Below are positions 30,287-39,557 of a DNA stretch of 64,000 nt, one piece after another; positions within the stretch are counted from its first letter, which is position 1; every line of letters begins with the position of its first letter. A program made the translations under genes and the position numbers. Location of the stretch: positions 3,602,501 through 3,666,500 of the forward strand of contig NZ_CP044543.1 in assembly GCF_008932115.1 (NCBI RefSeq). The letters run 5' to 3'. A model generated the notes under the pieces. The model was not told the origin of the DNA. It made no database searches and saw nothing but the letters and a program-made list of their open reading frames with translations. This DNA comes from Bradyrhizobium betae (lineage in GTDB: Bacteria; Pseudomonadota; Alphaproteobacteria; Rhizobiales; Xanthobacteraceae).

Positions 30287-31543
30287 TTAGGCCTGATCGA
30301 GCCCGTAGAGCGTGTGCAGGGTGCGCACCGCGAGTTCGGTATAGGCAGTGTCGATCAAAACCGAGAATTTGATCTCGGAGGTTGTAATGGCCCGGATGTT
30401 GATATTCCGTCCCGCGAGGGCCGAAAATGCCTGGGCGGCGACGCCGGCATGGCTGCGCATGCCGCTGCCGATCACCGAAATCTTGGCGACGTCGGTGGCG
30501 GAATCCAGCCTGCTATAGCCGATCTTGGCCTTGGCGGCGGTAATCGTGTCCTTGGCGCGGGTGTAGTCCGCGGCCGGCACCGTGAAGGTGAGGTCGGTGG
30601 TCTTGCCGTCCTCGGACACGTTCTGGACGATCATGTCGACGTTGATGTTGGCATCCGCCAGCGGGCCGAAGATCGACGCGGCGACGCCCGGCTTGTCCTC
30701 GATCTGGCGCACCGAGATCTGGGCCTCGTCCTTCGAAAAGGCGATACCGGTGACGACGTGGCTTTCCATGATCTCCTCCTCGCTGCAGATCAGCGTGCCG
30801 GGCGGCTGGTTGGCATGCGGGTCGATATCCTCGGGCTTGTCGAAGCTCGAGCGGACGAAGATCGGCATATTGTGGACCATGCCGAGTTCCACCGAGCGAA
30901 CCTGGAGCACTTTGGCGCCCTGGGAAGCCAGTTCCAGCATGTCCTCGAATGCGATCTTGTCGAGCCGCTTGGCCTTCGGCACGATTCGCGGGTCGGTGGT
31001 GTAGACACCATCGACGTCGGTGTAGATGTCGCAGCGGTCTGCCTTGACGGCGGCGGCGATCGCCACGGCCGAGGTGTCGGAGCCGCCGCGGCCGAGCGTG
31101 GTGATTCGGTTGGTCTCGGGATTGACGCCCTGGAAGCCGGCGACGACCGCCACTTCCTTGCGCTCCTGGAAGCGCTTGATGATCTCGCTGCCGTCGATGT
31201 CCTCGATCCGGGCCGAGGCATGGGCGTCGCTGGTCTTGATCGGGATCTGCCAGCCCTGCCAGGAGCGGGCCTGGATGCCCATGCTCTGGAGCACGATGGC
31301 CAGAAGGCCCGAGGTCACCTGTTCGCCGGAGGCGACGACGGCGTCGTATTCGCGCGCGTCGTGCATCGGCGAGGCCTCGGTGCACCAGGCCACCAGTTCG
31401 TTGGTCTTGCCGGACATCGCCGAGACGACCACGGCCACTTCGTGGCCGGCATCGACCTCACGCTTCACATGGCGTGCGACGTTGCGGATACGTTCGATAT
31501 TGGCGACGGATGTGCCGCCGAATTTCATCACGAGGCGGCTCAT
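30287..31543 (-). CDS. lysC: Aspartate kinase
   Basis: A 418-aa aspartokinase. It phosphorylates aspartate at the entry to Lys, Thr, Met and DAP synthesis. The kinase domain (1-245) starts with VMKFGGTSVANIERI and contains TLGRGGSDTSAVA. Two ACT regulatory domains follow (about 265-415; GVAASIFGPLADANINVDMI), implying feedback control. It is divergent from a PH-domain gene and leads the lysC-ptsP-prfA-prmC series. Confidence 0.96.
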   Translation of the reverse strand: MSRLVMKFGGTSVANIERIRNVARHVKREVDAGHEVAVVVSAMSGKTNELVAWCTEASPMHDAREYDAVVASGEQVTSGLLAIVLQSMGIQARSWQGWQIPIKTSDAHASARIEDIDGSEIIKRFQERKEVAVVAGFQGVNPETNRITTLGRGGSDTSAVAIAAAVKADRCDIYTDVDGVYTTDPRIVPKAKRLDKIAFEDMLELASQGAKVLQVRSVELGMVHNMPIFVRSSFDKPEDIDPHANQPPGTLICSEEEIMESHVVTGIAFSKDEAQISVRQIEDKPGVAASIFGPLADANINVDMIVQNVSEDGKTTDLTFTVPAADYTRAKDTITAAKAKIGYSRLDSATDVAKISVIGSGMRSHAGVAAQAFSALAGRNINIRAITTSEIKFSVLIDTAYTELAVRTLHTLYGLDQA

Positions 31544-31705
31544 GACGACGCGTGCATTCCTTCATAAGGATCAGTATGGTGACCCGCACCGGACGGGTGC
31601 CTGCGGACACCGACCGCGCGTATACATAGCGGCGGGGCCGGGGGCAAGCGGGTTCCTGCGGGGCAGGCTTGAGGTCGCCTTTGGGGTAATGGGTTAACCG
31701 GGATC

Positions 31706-32173
31706 ATGGCGCGCTATATCGACGAGATTCTTCAGCCCGGCGAGAAGGTGCTGTATTCGACCAATGCGCACTGGATCTTCTATTTCCCGGCGATCGTGGC
31801 CTGGATCTTGGCTATCGTCCTGTTCGTCCTGTCCCGGCAAACCATCGTTGAAGGGCTCGTGCTGCTGTGTCTTGTCGGCTCCGGCCTAGCGGCTCTGGCG
31901 GCGCTGTACTGGACCGTAAAGGCCTGGTTCCATCGCTGGACCACAGAGACCGACGTCACCAACCTGAGGGTCGTCCACAAGACCGGGTTTATTACCCGGA
32001 AGACCTTCGAAATGAGCCTCGACAAGGTCGAGAGTGTCGACGTCGATCAGTCGATTCCCGGACGTATTCTCAACTACGGCGATGTGACGATTCGCGGGGT
32101 TGGCAAGGGTTTCGAGAGAATCAAAACGATCGCTTCGCCGCTGGCCTTCCGTAATTCGATCACCGCACGATAG
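31706..32173 (+). CDS. Membrane protein with bacterial PH (bPH2) domain
   Basis: A 155-aa protein with two transmembrane helices (about 22-42 and 50-70) after a short cytoplasmic start (YIDEILQPGEKVLYSTNAHW). A bPH2 domain covers residues 75-150 (TDVTNLRVVHKTGFITRKTFEMSLDKVESVDVDQS). Such proteins sit in the inner membrane; their role is poorly known. It lies between lysC (divergent) and ubiG, which starts 14 bp downstream. Confidence 0.88.
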   Translation: MARYIDEILQPGEKVLYSTNAHWIFYFPAIVAWILAIVLFVLSRQTIVEGLVLLCLVGSGLAALAALYWTVKAWFHRWTTETDVTNLRVVHKTGFITRKTFEMSLDKVESVDVDQSIPGRILNYGDVTIRGVGKGFERIKTIASPLAFRNSITAR

Positions 32174-32187
32174 AGCGGCGCGTCATC

Positions 32188-32961
32188 ATGAGCATGCAGC
32201 AAGATACTTCTTCAACCGCCCCCGCCCAGCCCGGCTCGACCGTCGACGCCGCCGAGATCGCGAAATTCTCCAAACTCTCGGCGGAGTGGTGGGACCCCAA
32301 CGGCAAGATGGCTCCGCTGCACCGGATCAACCCGCTGCGGCTCGGCTATATCCGTGACGCCGCCTGCCGTAAGTTCGAGCGCAACGTGCGCAGCCTCAAC
32401 AGTCTCGGTGGCCTGCGTGTGCTCGACATCGGCTGCGGCGCCGGCCTGCTGTGCGAGCCGCTGTCGCGGCTCGGCGCGCAGGTTATCGGCGTCGATCCGT
32501 CGGCGAGCAACATCGCGGCGGCGAAGCTGCATGCCGACAAGGGCCATCTGGCGATCGACTACCGCTGCACCACGGTGGAGGAGATCGACCCGCGCGAGCG
32601 CTTTGACATCGTGCTGGCGATGGAAGTGGTCGAACATGTGGTCGATGTCGGCGTTTTCCTCAAGCGCTGCGCGGCGATGCTGAAGCCGAGCGGCCTGATG
32701 GTGGTCTCGACGCTGAACCGGAACTGGAAGAGCTTCGCGCTCGCCATCGTCGGTGCCGAATACGTGTTGCGCTGGCTGCCGCGCGGCACCCACGAATGGA
32801 ACAAGTTCGTCACCCCCGACGAGCTGACGAAATACCTGCTCGATAACCGCCTCGTCATCACCGAGCAGACCGGCGTCGTCTACAGCCCGTTCGCCGACAA
32901 ATGGTCCCTCTCGTCGGACATGGACGTGAACTACATGGTGGTGGCCGAAGGCATGGTGTGA
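32188..32961 (+). CDS. ubiG: Ubiquinone biosynthesis O-methyltransferase UbiG
   Basis: A 257-aa class I methyltransferase that performs both O-methylations of the ubiquinone ring. The SAM loop is VLDIGCGAGLLCEPLSRLGA; family signatures are FSKLSAEWWDPNGKMAPLH at the N-terminus and STLNRNWKSFALAIVGAEYVL near the membrane-binding region. It follows the bPH2 gene by 14 bp and is divergent from lysC. A hairpin (32989-33016) lies 27 bases past the stop. Confidence 0.95.
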   Translation: MSMQQDTSSTAPAQPGSTVDAAEIAKFSKLSAEWWDPNGKMAPLHRINPLRLGYIRDAACRKFERNVRSLNSLGGLRVLDIGCGAGLLCEPLSRLGAQVIGVDPSASNIAAAKLHADKGHLAIDYRCTTVEEIDPRERFDIVLAMEVVEHVVDVGVFLKRCAAMLKPSGLMVVSTLNRNWKSFALAIVGAEYVLRWLPRGTHEWNKFVTPDELTKYLLDNRLVITEQTGVVYSPFADKWSLSSDMDVNYMVVAEGMV

Positions 32962-32988
32962 GTGCGCGAAATCTAACGTCTCGGGCGC

Positions 32989-33016
32989 TGTCGTCCCTGC
33001 GCACGCAGGGACGACA
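32989..33016 (+). terminator. Hairpin downstream of ubiG
   Basis: A 12-bp perfect stem TGTCGTCCCTGC / GCAGGGACGACA has a 4-base loop (GCAC). The words match the outer stem of the palindromic repeats elsewhere in the window, so it may be a minimal repeat unit acting as a terminator. Confidence 0.6.
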
Positions 33017-33121
33017 CTGATTTTGAGGCGCGAGCATCGCTCCTATGACCTAGTCGTGATTGACCTCCTTCGCGGCTAGCGGCAGGTTGCCAGCGACTTC
33101 TCCTCCCATCGCCCCGCCCCC

Positions 33122-34021
33122 ATGTTCACCATCGCCAGCCTCTGGATTCCCTTCACCGTCATCGCTGCGCTCGGCCAGGTCGCGCGCAATGCGATGCAGC
33201 GGTCGTTGACGAAGCCGCTGGGGACGTGGGGGGCGACCAATATCCGCTTCCTGTTCGGCTTCCCGTTCTCGCTGCTGTTTCTGGGTGTGGTGCTGATCGC
33301 GACCGGCGATCATCTCAGCATGCCGCCGTCGGTGTTCTGGCCATGGCTACTGCTGGGCGCGCTCAGCCAGATCGTCGCGACCGGCCTGATGCTGCTCGCG
33401 ATGAACGACCGCTCCTTCGTGGTGACGACGGCGTACCTGAAGACAGAGGCGATCCAGACCGCGATCTTCGGCTTCGTCTTCCTCGGCGATCACCTCACCT
33501 GGCTGAAGGTGCTGGCGATCGTGGTCGCGACCATCGGCGTCGTCATCACCGCGCTGCGGCCGGGCGGCGAGAAGAGCTTTGCCGAGCTAAAGCCGACCAT
33601 CACGGGTCTCGTTGCGGCGGCGGCCTTCGCGCTGTCGGCGGTGGGTTTTCGCGGCGCGATCATCAACGTGCCCGGCGTCTCCTTCGTGACCTCGGCGTCG
33701 TTCACGCTGGTGCTCGGCCTGTTCGTGCAAACGCTGATCCTGACGATCTATCTGCTCTGGCGCGCGCCAAAGGTGCTGCAGGCGATCCTGGGACTATGGA
33801 AGCCGTCGCTGCTCGCCGGCTTCATGGGCGCCTTCGCCTCGCAATTCTGGTTCCTGGCGTTCGCGCTGACGGCCGCCGCCAATGTCCGCACGCTCGCTCT
33901 GATCGAGGTGCTGTTCGCGCAAGGCGTGGCGTACTACTCGTTCAAGCAGCCGATCGCAGCGCGCGAGATCATCGGCATCGCGCTGATCGTGATCGGCGTG
34001 GCGGTGCTGGTGGGGGCTTAG
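33122..34021 (+). CDS. DMT-family transporter (EamA domains)
   Basis: A 299-aa inner-membrane protein with about ten helices in two EamA-like halves. The conserved segment TTAYLKTEAIQTAIFGFVFLGDHLT closes the first half and ALIEVLFAQGVAYYSFKQPI the second. The substrate is unknown. It is a different subfamily from the DMT protein at 21.4 kb, to which it shows little obvious identity. Start ATG 33122; a double palindromic repeat follows the stop. Confidence 0.85.
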   Translation: MFTIASLWIPFTVIAALGQVARNAMQRSLTKPLGTWGATNIRFLFGFPFSLLFLGVVLIATGDHLSMPPSVFWPWLLLGALSQIVATGLMLLAMNDRSFVVTTAYLKTEAIQTAIFGFVFLGDHLTWLKVLAIVVATIGVVITALRPGGEKSFAELKPTITGLVAAAAFALSAVGFRGAIINVPGVSFVTSASFTLVLGLFVQTLILTIYLLWRAPKVLQAILGLWKPSLLAGFMGAFASQFWFLAFALTAAANVRTLALIEVLFAQGVAYYSFKQPIAAREIIGIALIVIGVAVLVGA

Positions 34022-34024
34022 CTG

Positions 34025-34106
34025 GCTGTCATTCCGGGGCGCCCGAAGGGCGAACCCGGAATCTCGAGGTTCCGGGTTCGCGCTAATGCGCGCCCCGGAA
34101 CGACAG
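34025..34106. repeat. Double palindromic repeat (CTGTCATTCCGGGGCGC type)
   Basis: The outer arms CTGTCATTCCGGGGCGC and GCGCCCCGGAACGACAG enclose an inner hairpin CGAACCCGGAATCTCG / CGAGGTTCCGGGTTCG. It fills the convergent gap between the DMT gene and the DUF1178 gene and shares arms with 22240-22280. Confidence 0.75.
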
Positions 34107-34112
34107 TAGCAG

Positions 34113-34595
34113 TCAATTCCGGTCTTCCGGCAAGGTCGGCAGCGGCGACACTTCGATGCCCTCATCGATCAGCGACTTTGCCTCGTCCGGCGAGGCCTCG
34201 CCGTAGATCGGGCGATGCTCCTTGTCGCCGTAATGCATTGCGCGGGCTTCGTTCGCGAAGCGCTCGCCAACATTGTCGGCGTTCTTCACGATGTGGTCGC
34301 GCAGCTCCTTCAGCTTGGTGCGAAGCTCGCGCTCCTGCGCCATCAGCAGTGAGGTCGGTCCGGACGGCGTCGCCTCGGGCGCAGGCGTGGCGGCGGGCTC
34401 CGGCGGCGCCGTTGCGGGGCCGCGTCCCTTCTTGCCGACGATGCGCGGCGCCATGATCGCCTTGTCCACCTTGGCCGAACCGCAGATCGGGCAGGTCACC
34501 AGCTTGCGCTTCACCTGCGAATCGTAAGCCGACGAACTCTGGAACCAGCTTTCGAATTCGTGGTTTTTGTCGCAGTGAAGCGCGTAGCGGATCAT
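34113..34595 (-). CDS. DUF1178 family protein
   Basis: A 160-aa protein of the DUF1178 family. The N-terminus is [18 protein letters not shown], then a zinc-ribbon-like CPICGS at about residue 37 (the first Cys is C8). A Pro/Ala-rich linker (about 60-85) and a helical conserved C-terminus (LRDHIVKNADNVGERFANEARAM) follow. Function is unknown. The start overlaps the nitrilase-like gene by 4 bp (ATGA), so it is the last gene of comF-grxC-nit-DUF1178. Confidence 0.9.
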   Translation of the reverse strand: MIRYALHCDKNHEFESWFQSSSAYDSQVKRKLVTCPICGSAKVDKAIMAPRIVGKKGRGPATAPPEPAATPAPEATPSGPTSLLMAQERELRTKLKELRDHIVKNADNVGERFANEARAMHYGDKEHRPIYGEASPDEAKSLIDEGIEVSPLPTLPEDRN

Positions 34596-35470
34596 GCCGA
34601 TCCCCGCACCAGGTGCAGATGGTCGGGCCCGGCCTTGGGATCGGCTACGCCGAAGCGGCGGCCGTGCTGGAGCGAGGGGATGGCGCGGCGCGCGGTCTCG
34701 ACCTTGGCCGGGTCGATCCTGGCCATGATGATGCCGGGCTCGACATCGCCCTCGGCGAGGATCTCGCCCCAGGGATCGATGATCAGCGAGTGGCCATAGG
34801 TCTCGCGCTTGTTCTCGTGGGTGCCGGCCTGCGCCGCCGCGAACACGAAGCAGCCGGTCTCGATGGCGCGCGCGCGCAGCAGGATGTGCCAATGCGCTTC
34901 GCCGGTCTTGCGGGTGAAGGCGGAGGGCACCGTGAGGAAGGACGCCCCGCTCTCGGCCAGCGCACGATAGAGCGCGGGAAAGCGCACGTCGTAGCAGATC
35001 GTCAAGCCCACGCGGCCCCAGGGCAGGTCGGAGATCACGGCGGTCTCGCCCGGCTGGTAATTGGCGGATTCGCGATAGCTCTCGCCGTCCGGAAGCACGA
35101 TGTCGAACATGTGGATCTTGTCGTAGCTCGCGAGCACATTGCCCTCGGGCCCGATCAGGAAGGAGCGGTTCACCGCCTTTTCTTCCGAGAACCGCAGCGC
35201 GAGCGAGCCGACATGGATGTGAATCTTGAGCTCAGCTGCGAGTGCCCGGTACGCTTTCAGCGAGGTGTCGTCGCCTTCGCTTTGCAGATGCTCGAACAGC
35301 GCCGTGCGGTTCAGCTGCATCATGTTGCTGACTTCGGGTGTCTGCACGTAGTCGGCGCCATTGGCCGCGGCCTGCCGGATCAGTTGCGTTGCCTGCGCAA
35401 GGCTCGGACCGGGCAGCAGGCCGGTGCGCATCTGGATCATGGCCGCGGTGAAGGTCCTGTCGTCGCTCAT
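34592..35470 (-). CDS. Carbon-nitrogen hydrolase (Nit2/omega-amidase-like)
   Basis: A 292-aa nitrilase-superfamily amidase with the Glu-Lys-Cys triad: Glu in QTPEVSNMM, Lys in [10 protein letters not shown], Cys in [11 protein letters not shown]. The closest named groups are Nit1/Nit2, which hydrolyse deaminated glutathione or omega-amides. It is flanked by 4-bp overlaps with grxC (upstream) and DUF1178 (downstream). Its coupling to a glutaredoxin gene fits a repair role in glutathione metabolism (inference). Confidence 0.9.
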   Translation of the reverse strand: MSDDRTFTAAMIQMRTGLLPGPSLAQATQLIRQAAANGADYVQTPEVSNMMQLNRTALFEHLQSEGDDTSLKAYRALAAELKIHIHVGSLALRFSEEKAVNRSFLIGPEGNVLASYDKIHMFDIVLPDGESYRESANYQPGETAVISDLPWGRVGLTICYDVRFPALYRALAESGASFLTVPSAFTRKTGEAHWHILLRARAIETGCFVFAAAQAGTHENKRETYGHSLIIDPWGEILAEGDVEPGIIMARIDPAKVETARRAIPSLQHGRRFGVADPKAGPDHLHLVRGSA

Positions 35471-35742
35471 GATATTGCCTTCACGCTCTCGAGCATCGCA
35501 TCGAGCTTGCCCTCGCGGTCGAGCGCGTAGAGGTCGTCGCAGCCGCCGACATGGGTGCCGCCGATCCAGATCTGCGGGAAGGTCGAGCCTTCGCCGGCGC
35601 GGTCGTACATCTCGTCGCGCCAGGACGGGTTCTTTGCGACGTCGAACTCGGCGAAAGTCGCCTTTTTGCGGGTCAGCAGCGATTTGGCGGCGGAACAATA
35701 GCCGCAGCCCGGCCTCGTGTAGATCTCGACAGCAGCGGTCAT
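35467..35742 (-). CDS. grxC: Glutaredoxin 3
   Basis: A 91-aa dithiol glutaredoxin with active site CGYC in YTRPGCGYCSAAKSLL, the cis-Pro in TFPQIWIGG and the GSH-binding GGCDDLYAL. It reduces protein disulfides with glutathione. Start ATG 35742 is preferred over an in-frame ATG at 35760. It overlaps the nitrilase gene by 4 bp and follows comF. Confidence 0.93.
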   Translation of the reverse strand: MTAAVEIYTRPGCGYCSAAKSLLTRKKATFAEFDVAKNPSWRDEMYDRAGEGSTFPQIWIGGTHVGGCDDLYALDREGKLDAMLESVKAIS

Positions 35743-35789
35743 GTTGGCTGGCGCTCTCATGTCATGAATTCATTGAATTATATGGGACT

Positions 35790-36587
35790 TCACCTGATCT
35801 CCACAACCCGGGCAAAGACCAGCACGTCGACCTGGGCCGCCCTGGCGCGCAGCAGGGCCCGCGCGCAGGCATCCAGCGTCGCGCCGGAGGTCAGGACATC
35901 GTCGATCAGGATGATGCGGCGGCCCTGAATCTCGGCCTGGCGGTCGGGAGATACCTGAAATGCGCCCTGCACATTGGTCGCCCGCTGCGCCCGCGACAGG
36001 CCGATCTGCTGTTCGGTGGCGCGCACCCGGCGCAGCACCTCGCCCCGCACCTTGACCCCGCTCTGCTGCGCGATGATCCGCGCGAGCGCCCCGGACTGGT
36101 TGTAGCGGCGGCGCCAGGCCCGCCGCCAATGCAGGGGCACCGGCACCAGCATGTCGGCGCCCGCGAGCAGCTCGCCCCCTGCGCGCGCCATCCAGCGGCC
36201 CATGGCCGGCGCCAGATCGGTGCGATCCTGGTATTTCAGCGCATGCACCAGCGTCCGCGCGACGTCGTCATAGCGCACCGCTGCGCGCGCCCGCTGGTAA
36301 GCCGGCGGGCTGGCGATCGCCTCCATCGACAGCATGCCGGGGCCGGGGTCGTAGACGAAGGGAATGCCGAGCCGCGGACAGTAGGGCCGCTCGATGAACG
36401 ACAGCCGCGCCCAGCAGGAAGCGCAAACGCCCTCGCCGTCGACCGGCTCGCGGCAGGAGACGCACAAGGTCGGCAGCGCAATGTCGAGTGCGAGCCGTGC
36501 TGCCCGCGACAGCAGATGGCGGCCAGCCGTCCATGCTGCACGCAGCGGTGCGGCGATGGAGCGGGTGGGGGCGGCGTCGGCTTCCAT
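35790..36587 (-). CDS. comF: ComF family phosphoribosyltransferase-like protein
   Basis: A 265-aa ComF homologue. The N-terminal zinc finger is CVSCREPVDGEGVCASCW; the C-terminal type I phosphoribosyltransferase domain (about 130-260) includes LVPVPLHWRRAWRRRYNQS and the PRPP loop IILIDDVLTSGATLD. In transformable bacteria ComF helps handle incoming single-stranded DNA; here the role is unknown. It leads comF-grxC-nit-DUF1178 and is divergent from a methyltransferase. Confidence 0.92.
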   Translation of the reverse strand: MEADAAPTRSIAAPLRAAWTAGRHLLSRAARLALDIALPTLCVSCREPVDGEGVCASCWARLSFIERPYCPRLGIPFVYDPGPGMLSMEAIASPPAYQRARAAVRYDDVARTLVHALKYQDRTDLAPAMGRWMARAGGELLAGADMLVPVPLHWRRAWRRRYNQSGALARIIAQQSGVKVRGEVLRRVRATEQQIGLSRAQRATNVQGAFQVSPDRQAEIQGRRIILIDDVLTSGATLDACARALLRARAAQVDVLVFARVVEIR

Positions 36588-36812
36588 GGGGAGAGGCTAG
36601 CGTTCCGCGATGATCCGCTCAAGCCACGCGCTCGCGCCCCGGACGCAGCGCAGCGCCACTTCGGCGGTGCGTTGCAGAGCCGGGCCTATCTCTCAGCACC
36701 GTGCGGTGTCGCCTTCTGGGTCCGGCTCTGCGCAGCAGCGCCAAGAGCGCCGCAGCGCGTCCGGGACACGAGAGCGATTGCCAGAACGACTTGGATCGGC
36801 GTAACCAGCGGC

Positions 36813-37649
36813 ATGGTTCAGACCCCGCAAACCCCGCCCGCTCTGTTCGACCGCGCCTTGCTGCATGCGCGGCAGCGACGTGCGCAGGCGCAGGGCGAGG
36901 TAACCTTCCTGCTCGATCGTGTCGCCGAGGACATGTCGGACCGGCTCGCTGCAGTGACGCGCGAGTTTCAGGCGGTAGCCGATCTCTGGACCCCCGGTGA
37001 GGGGCTCACGGAGCCGCCATCACTTCAGCGGATCGCGCTCGACGAAACGGGCGCAGAAAAACTGCCATTTGCGCCCGAAAGCCTCGACCTCGTCGTCTCG
37101 GCGCTGGCCCTGCAATTCGTCAACGACCTGCCGGGCGTGCTGGCGCAGATCCGCCGTGCGTTGAAGCCGGACGGCCTGCTGCTCGCCGCGATGATCGGCG
37201 GCGACAGCCTGACGGAGCTGCGGCAGGCCTTTGCCGCGGCGGAAGCCGAATGCGAGGGCGGCGTGTCGCCGCGCGTCGCGCCGTTCGCCGATCTGCGCGA
37301 CATCGGCGCGCTGTTGCAGCGGGCGGGCTTTGCGCTGCCGGTGACCGATGTTGACCGCGTCGTCGTGCGCTACGGCAATGCATTCGCGCTGATGCAGGAT
37401 CTCCGCCGCATGGGTGCGGCCAACGTGCTGATCGAACGGCGCCGCACGCCGAGCCGGCGCGCGACGCTGCTGCGGATGGCCGAGATCTATGCCGAGCGCT
37501 TTGCCGATGCCGACGGACGCATCCGCGCGACATTCGACATCATCTGGCTGTCCGGCTGGGCTCCGCATGCGAGCCAGCAGCAGCCGTTGAAACCGGGGTC
37601 GGCGAAAGCGAGCCTGGCGGAGGCGGTGAAGAAGGCGGGGAAAGAGTAG
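36813..37649 (+). CDS. Methyltransferase-domain protein, NDUFAF5-like
   Basis: A 278-aa protein beginning LFDRALLHARQRRAQAQGEVTF, a hallmark of the alphaproteobacterial homologues of mitochondrial NDUFAF5, which hydroxylates an arginine of complex I subunit NDUFS7. The methyltransferase-fold half is present (PFAPESLDLVVSALALQFVNDLPGVLAQIRRALKPDG); the classical SAM loop is poorly kept. The start ATG 36813 has no strong RBS. It lies opposite comF, its common neighbour in Rhizobiales. A role in complex I assembly is inferred. Confidence 0.83.
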   Translation: MVQTPQTPPALFDRALLHARQRRAQAQGEVTFLLDRVAEDMSDRLAAVTREFQAVADLWTPGEGLTEPPSLQRIALDETGAEKLPFAPESLDLVVSALALQFVNDLPGVLAQIRRALKPDGLLLAAMIGGDSLTELRQAFAAAEAECEGGVSPRVAPFADLRDIGALLQRAGFALPVTDVDRVVVRYGNAFALMQDLRRMGAANVLIERRRTPSRRATLLRMAEIYAERFADADGRIRATFDIIWLSGWAPHASQQQPLKPGSAKASLAEAVKKAGKE

Positions 37650-37671
37650 CGGTGCCTTGCCGCAAAACACG

Positions 37672-37783
37672 GCGTCATCCCGAGGTGCGAGCCTCTTCGG
37701 CGAGCCTCGAAGGATGCGAACGGCCACCTTGGCGCCGTCGCCCTCGAGGCCTCCGCTTCGCTCCGGCACCTCAGGGTGACGGC
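37672..37783. repeat. Palindromic element (CGTCATCCCGAGGTGC type)
   Basis: The ends GTCATCCCGAGGTGC (37674-37688) and GCACCTCAGGGTGAC (37766-37780) pair at 13 of 15 positions. Inner arms GAGCCTCGAAGGATGCG and CGCCCTCGAGGCCTC also pair partly. It fills the convergent gap between the methyltransferase and mutT. Confidence 0.7.
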
Positions 37784-37792
37784 GATCTCTAT

Positions 37793-38203
37793 TCACATCA
37801 ACAAGTCAATCAAATGCGGGATCAGCGGAATGTCCGCCGGGGGCATCGGATAGTCGCGCAGCTTGTTGGCGCGGACCCAGGCCAGGGTCTGGCCTTCGCG
37901 CGGCGTGACCGTGCCCTCCCAGCGCCGGCAGATGTAGAGCGGCATCAACAGGTGAAAGGTCTCGTAGCCGTGGCTCGCAAACGTCAGTGGCGCCAGGCAC
38001 GGCTCGGCGACGGTGATGCCGAGCTCCTCGTGGAGCTCCCGGATCAGGCTCTGCTCCGGTCGCTCGCCGGGCTCGCACTTGCCGCCGGGAAACTCCCAGA
38101 GGCCGGCCAGCGTCTTGCCCTCGGGGCGCTGCGCGATCAGGACGCGCTTGTCGGCGTCGACCAGCGCGCAGGCTACCACCAATGTCAGTTTGAGATCGGC
38201 CAT
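37793..38203 (-). CDS. mutT: NUDIX hydrolase MutT (8-oxo-dGTP diphosphatase)
   Basis: A 136-aa MutT. It removes oxidised 8-oxo-dGTP. The Nudix box is GGKCEPGERPEQSLIRELHEELGI-like (positions about 39-62: G-x5-E-x7-REL-x2-EE-x-GI). Other motifs are ALVDADKRVLIAQRPEGK and AWVRANKLRDYPMPPAD. Start ATG 38203. It begins 10 bp after the argJ stop and is probably cotranscribed with it. Confidence 0.93.
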   Translation of the reverse strand: MADLKLTLVVACALVDADKRVLIAQRPEGKTLAGLWEFPGGKCEPGERPEQSLIRELHEELGITVAEPCLAPLTFASHGYETFHLLMPLYICRRWEGTVTPREGQTLAWVRANKLRDYPMPPADIPLIPHLIDLLM

Positions 38204-38213
38204 CGGCGTTTGC

Positions 38214-39455
38214 TTACGACCTGTAATCCCCGTTGATCGCGACATATTCCTTGGTGAGGTCGCACGTCAGAACGCGGTCGCGGCCCTTGCCGAGGCCGAG
38301 CGAGACCTTGATCGCGATCTCCGGCGCCTTCATCGCTTCCGACACCTGCGCCTCGTCATAGGACGGATCGCGCGCGCCGCTCTTGGCGACGCGGATGCCG
38401 TTGAAGGAGATCGACAGCTTGTCGCGATCGGCCGGCTCGCCGGCCTTGCCGACCGCCATCACCACGCGGCCCCAATTGGCGTCCTCGCCGGCGATCGCGG
38501 TCTTCACCAGCGGGGAATTGGCGATCGACATCGCGATCTTGCGCGCGGAGGCCTTGGTCTTGGCGCCTTCGACGGTGATCTCGACCAGCTTGCGCGCGCC
38601 TTCACCGTCGCGGGCGACTTGTTCGGAAAGATTGGCGAGCACCTGGTTGAAGGCTTTGACGAAGGCTTTCAGCCTGGGATCGCTGGCGCGGCTGATTTTC
38701 GGGGCGCCGTGCTCGGCGGCGGCGCCCGTCGCGAACGCCAGCAGCGTGTCCGAGGTCGAGGTGTCGCCGTCGATCGTCACCGCGTTGAAGGTGTCCTCGA
38801 CGCCGGCCTTGAGCAGCGCCTGCAGGGCGGCGGGCGCGATCGGCGCATCGGTGAAGAGGAAGGACAGCATCGTCGCCATGTCGGGGGCGATCATGCCGGC
38901 GCCCTTGGCCATGCCGTTGATGGTGACCTTGGCCTTGCCGAGCTTGACGGTCGCGGTCGCGACCTTCGGGAAGGTGTCGGTGGTCATGATCGCCTTGGCG
39001 GCGGCGAGATAATCGCCGGCCTCGGCGGTCGCGGCGAGACCGCCGAGCACGCCGTCGAACTTGGTCGCATCCAGCGGCTCGCCGATCACGCCGGTCGAAG
39101 CCAGGAAGATTTCGCTCTCGCTGCAACCGACGGCCTTGGCCGCGATCTTCGCGGTCAGCGCGGTCGAGCTGCGGCCGGTCTTGCCGGTGAAGGCATTGGC
39201 GTTGCCGGAATTGACGACGAGGGCGCGCGCCTTGCCGCCCTTCAGCTTGGCGCGGCACCATTCCACCGGGGCGGACGGGCATTTCGACTTGGTGAAGACG
39301 CCGGCGACCGCAGTGCCCTTGTCCATCACCGCCAGCAGCACGTCGGTGCGGTTCTTGTAACGGATGCCGGCCTCGGCTGTCGCAAGACGAACGCCCGCGA
39401 TGGTGGGCATGTCGGGAACGTTTTTCGGAGCGAGCGGGGAGACGGAGGAGGACAT
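38214..39455 (-). CDS. argJ: Bifunctional ornithine acetyltransferase/N-acetylglutamate synthase
   Basis: A 413-aa ArgJ. It transfers acetyl from N-acetylornithine to glutamate (arginine cycle). The autocleavage site that gives the N-terminal nucleophile Thr lies in [20 protein letters not shown] (ATM-L). Other motifs are [28 protein letters not shown] and [20 protein letters not shown] [25 protein letters not shown] before ATG 39455 fixes the start. Followed by mutT. Confidence 0.96.
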   Translation of the reverse strand: MSSSVSPLAPKNVPDMPTIAGVRLATAEAGIRYKNRTDVLLAVMDKGTAVAGVFTKSKCPSAPVEWCRAKLKGGKARALVVNSGNANAFTGKTGRSSTALTAKIAAKAVGCSESEIFLASTGVIGEPLDATKFDGVLGGLAATAEAGDYLAAAKAIMTTDTFPKVATATVKLGKAKVTINGMAKGAGMIAPDMATMLSFLFTDAPIAPAALQALLKAGVEDTFNAVTIDGDTSTSDTLLAFATGAAAEHGAPKISRASDPRLKAFVKAFNQVLANLSEQVARDGEGARKLVEITVEGAKTKASARKIAMSIANSPLVKTAIAGEDANWGRVVMAVGKAGEPADRDKLSISFNGIRVAKSGARDPSYDEAQVSEAMKAPEIAIKVSLGLGKGRDRVLTCDLTKEYVAINGDYRS

Positions 39456-39557
39456 CGTGGGGCGCCTTGATGAGGTCTGGATATGCAGATGGCCGGGCAT
39501 TTGCCCGGCCATTGCGACGTTAGATACTATTGGCGTCCGCGAAGTGACAGCGAATTC

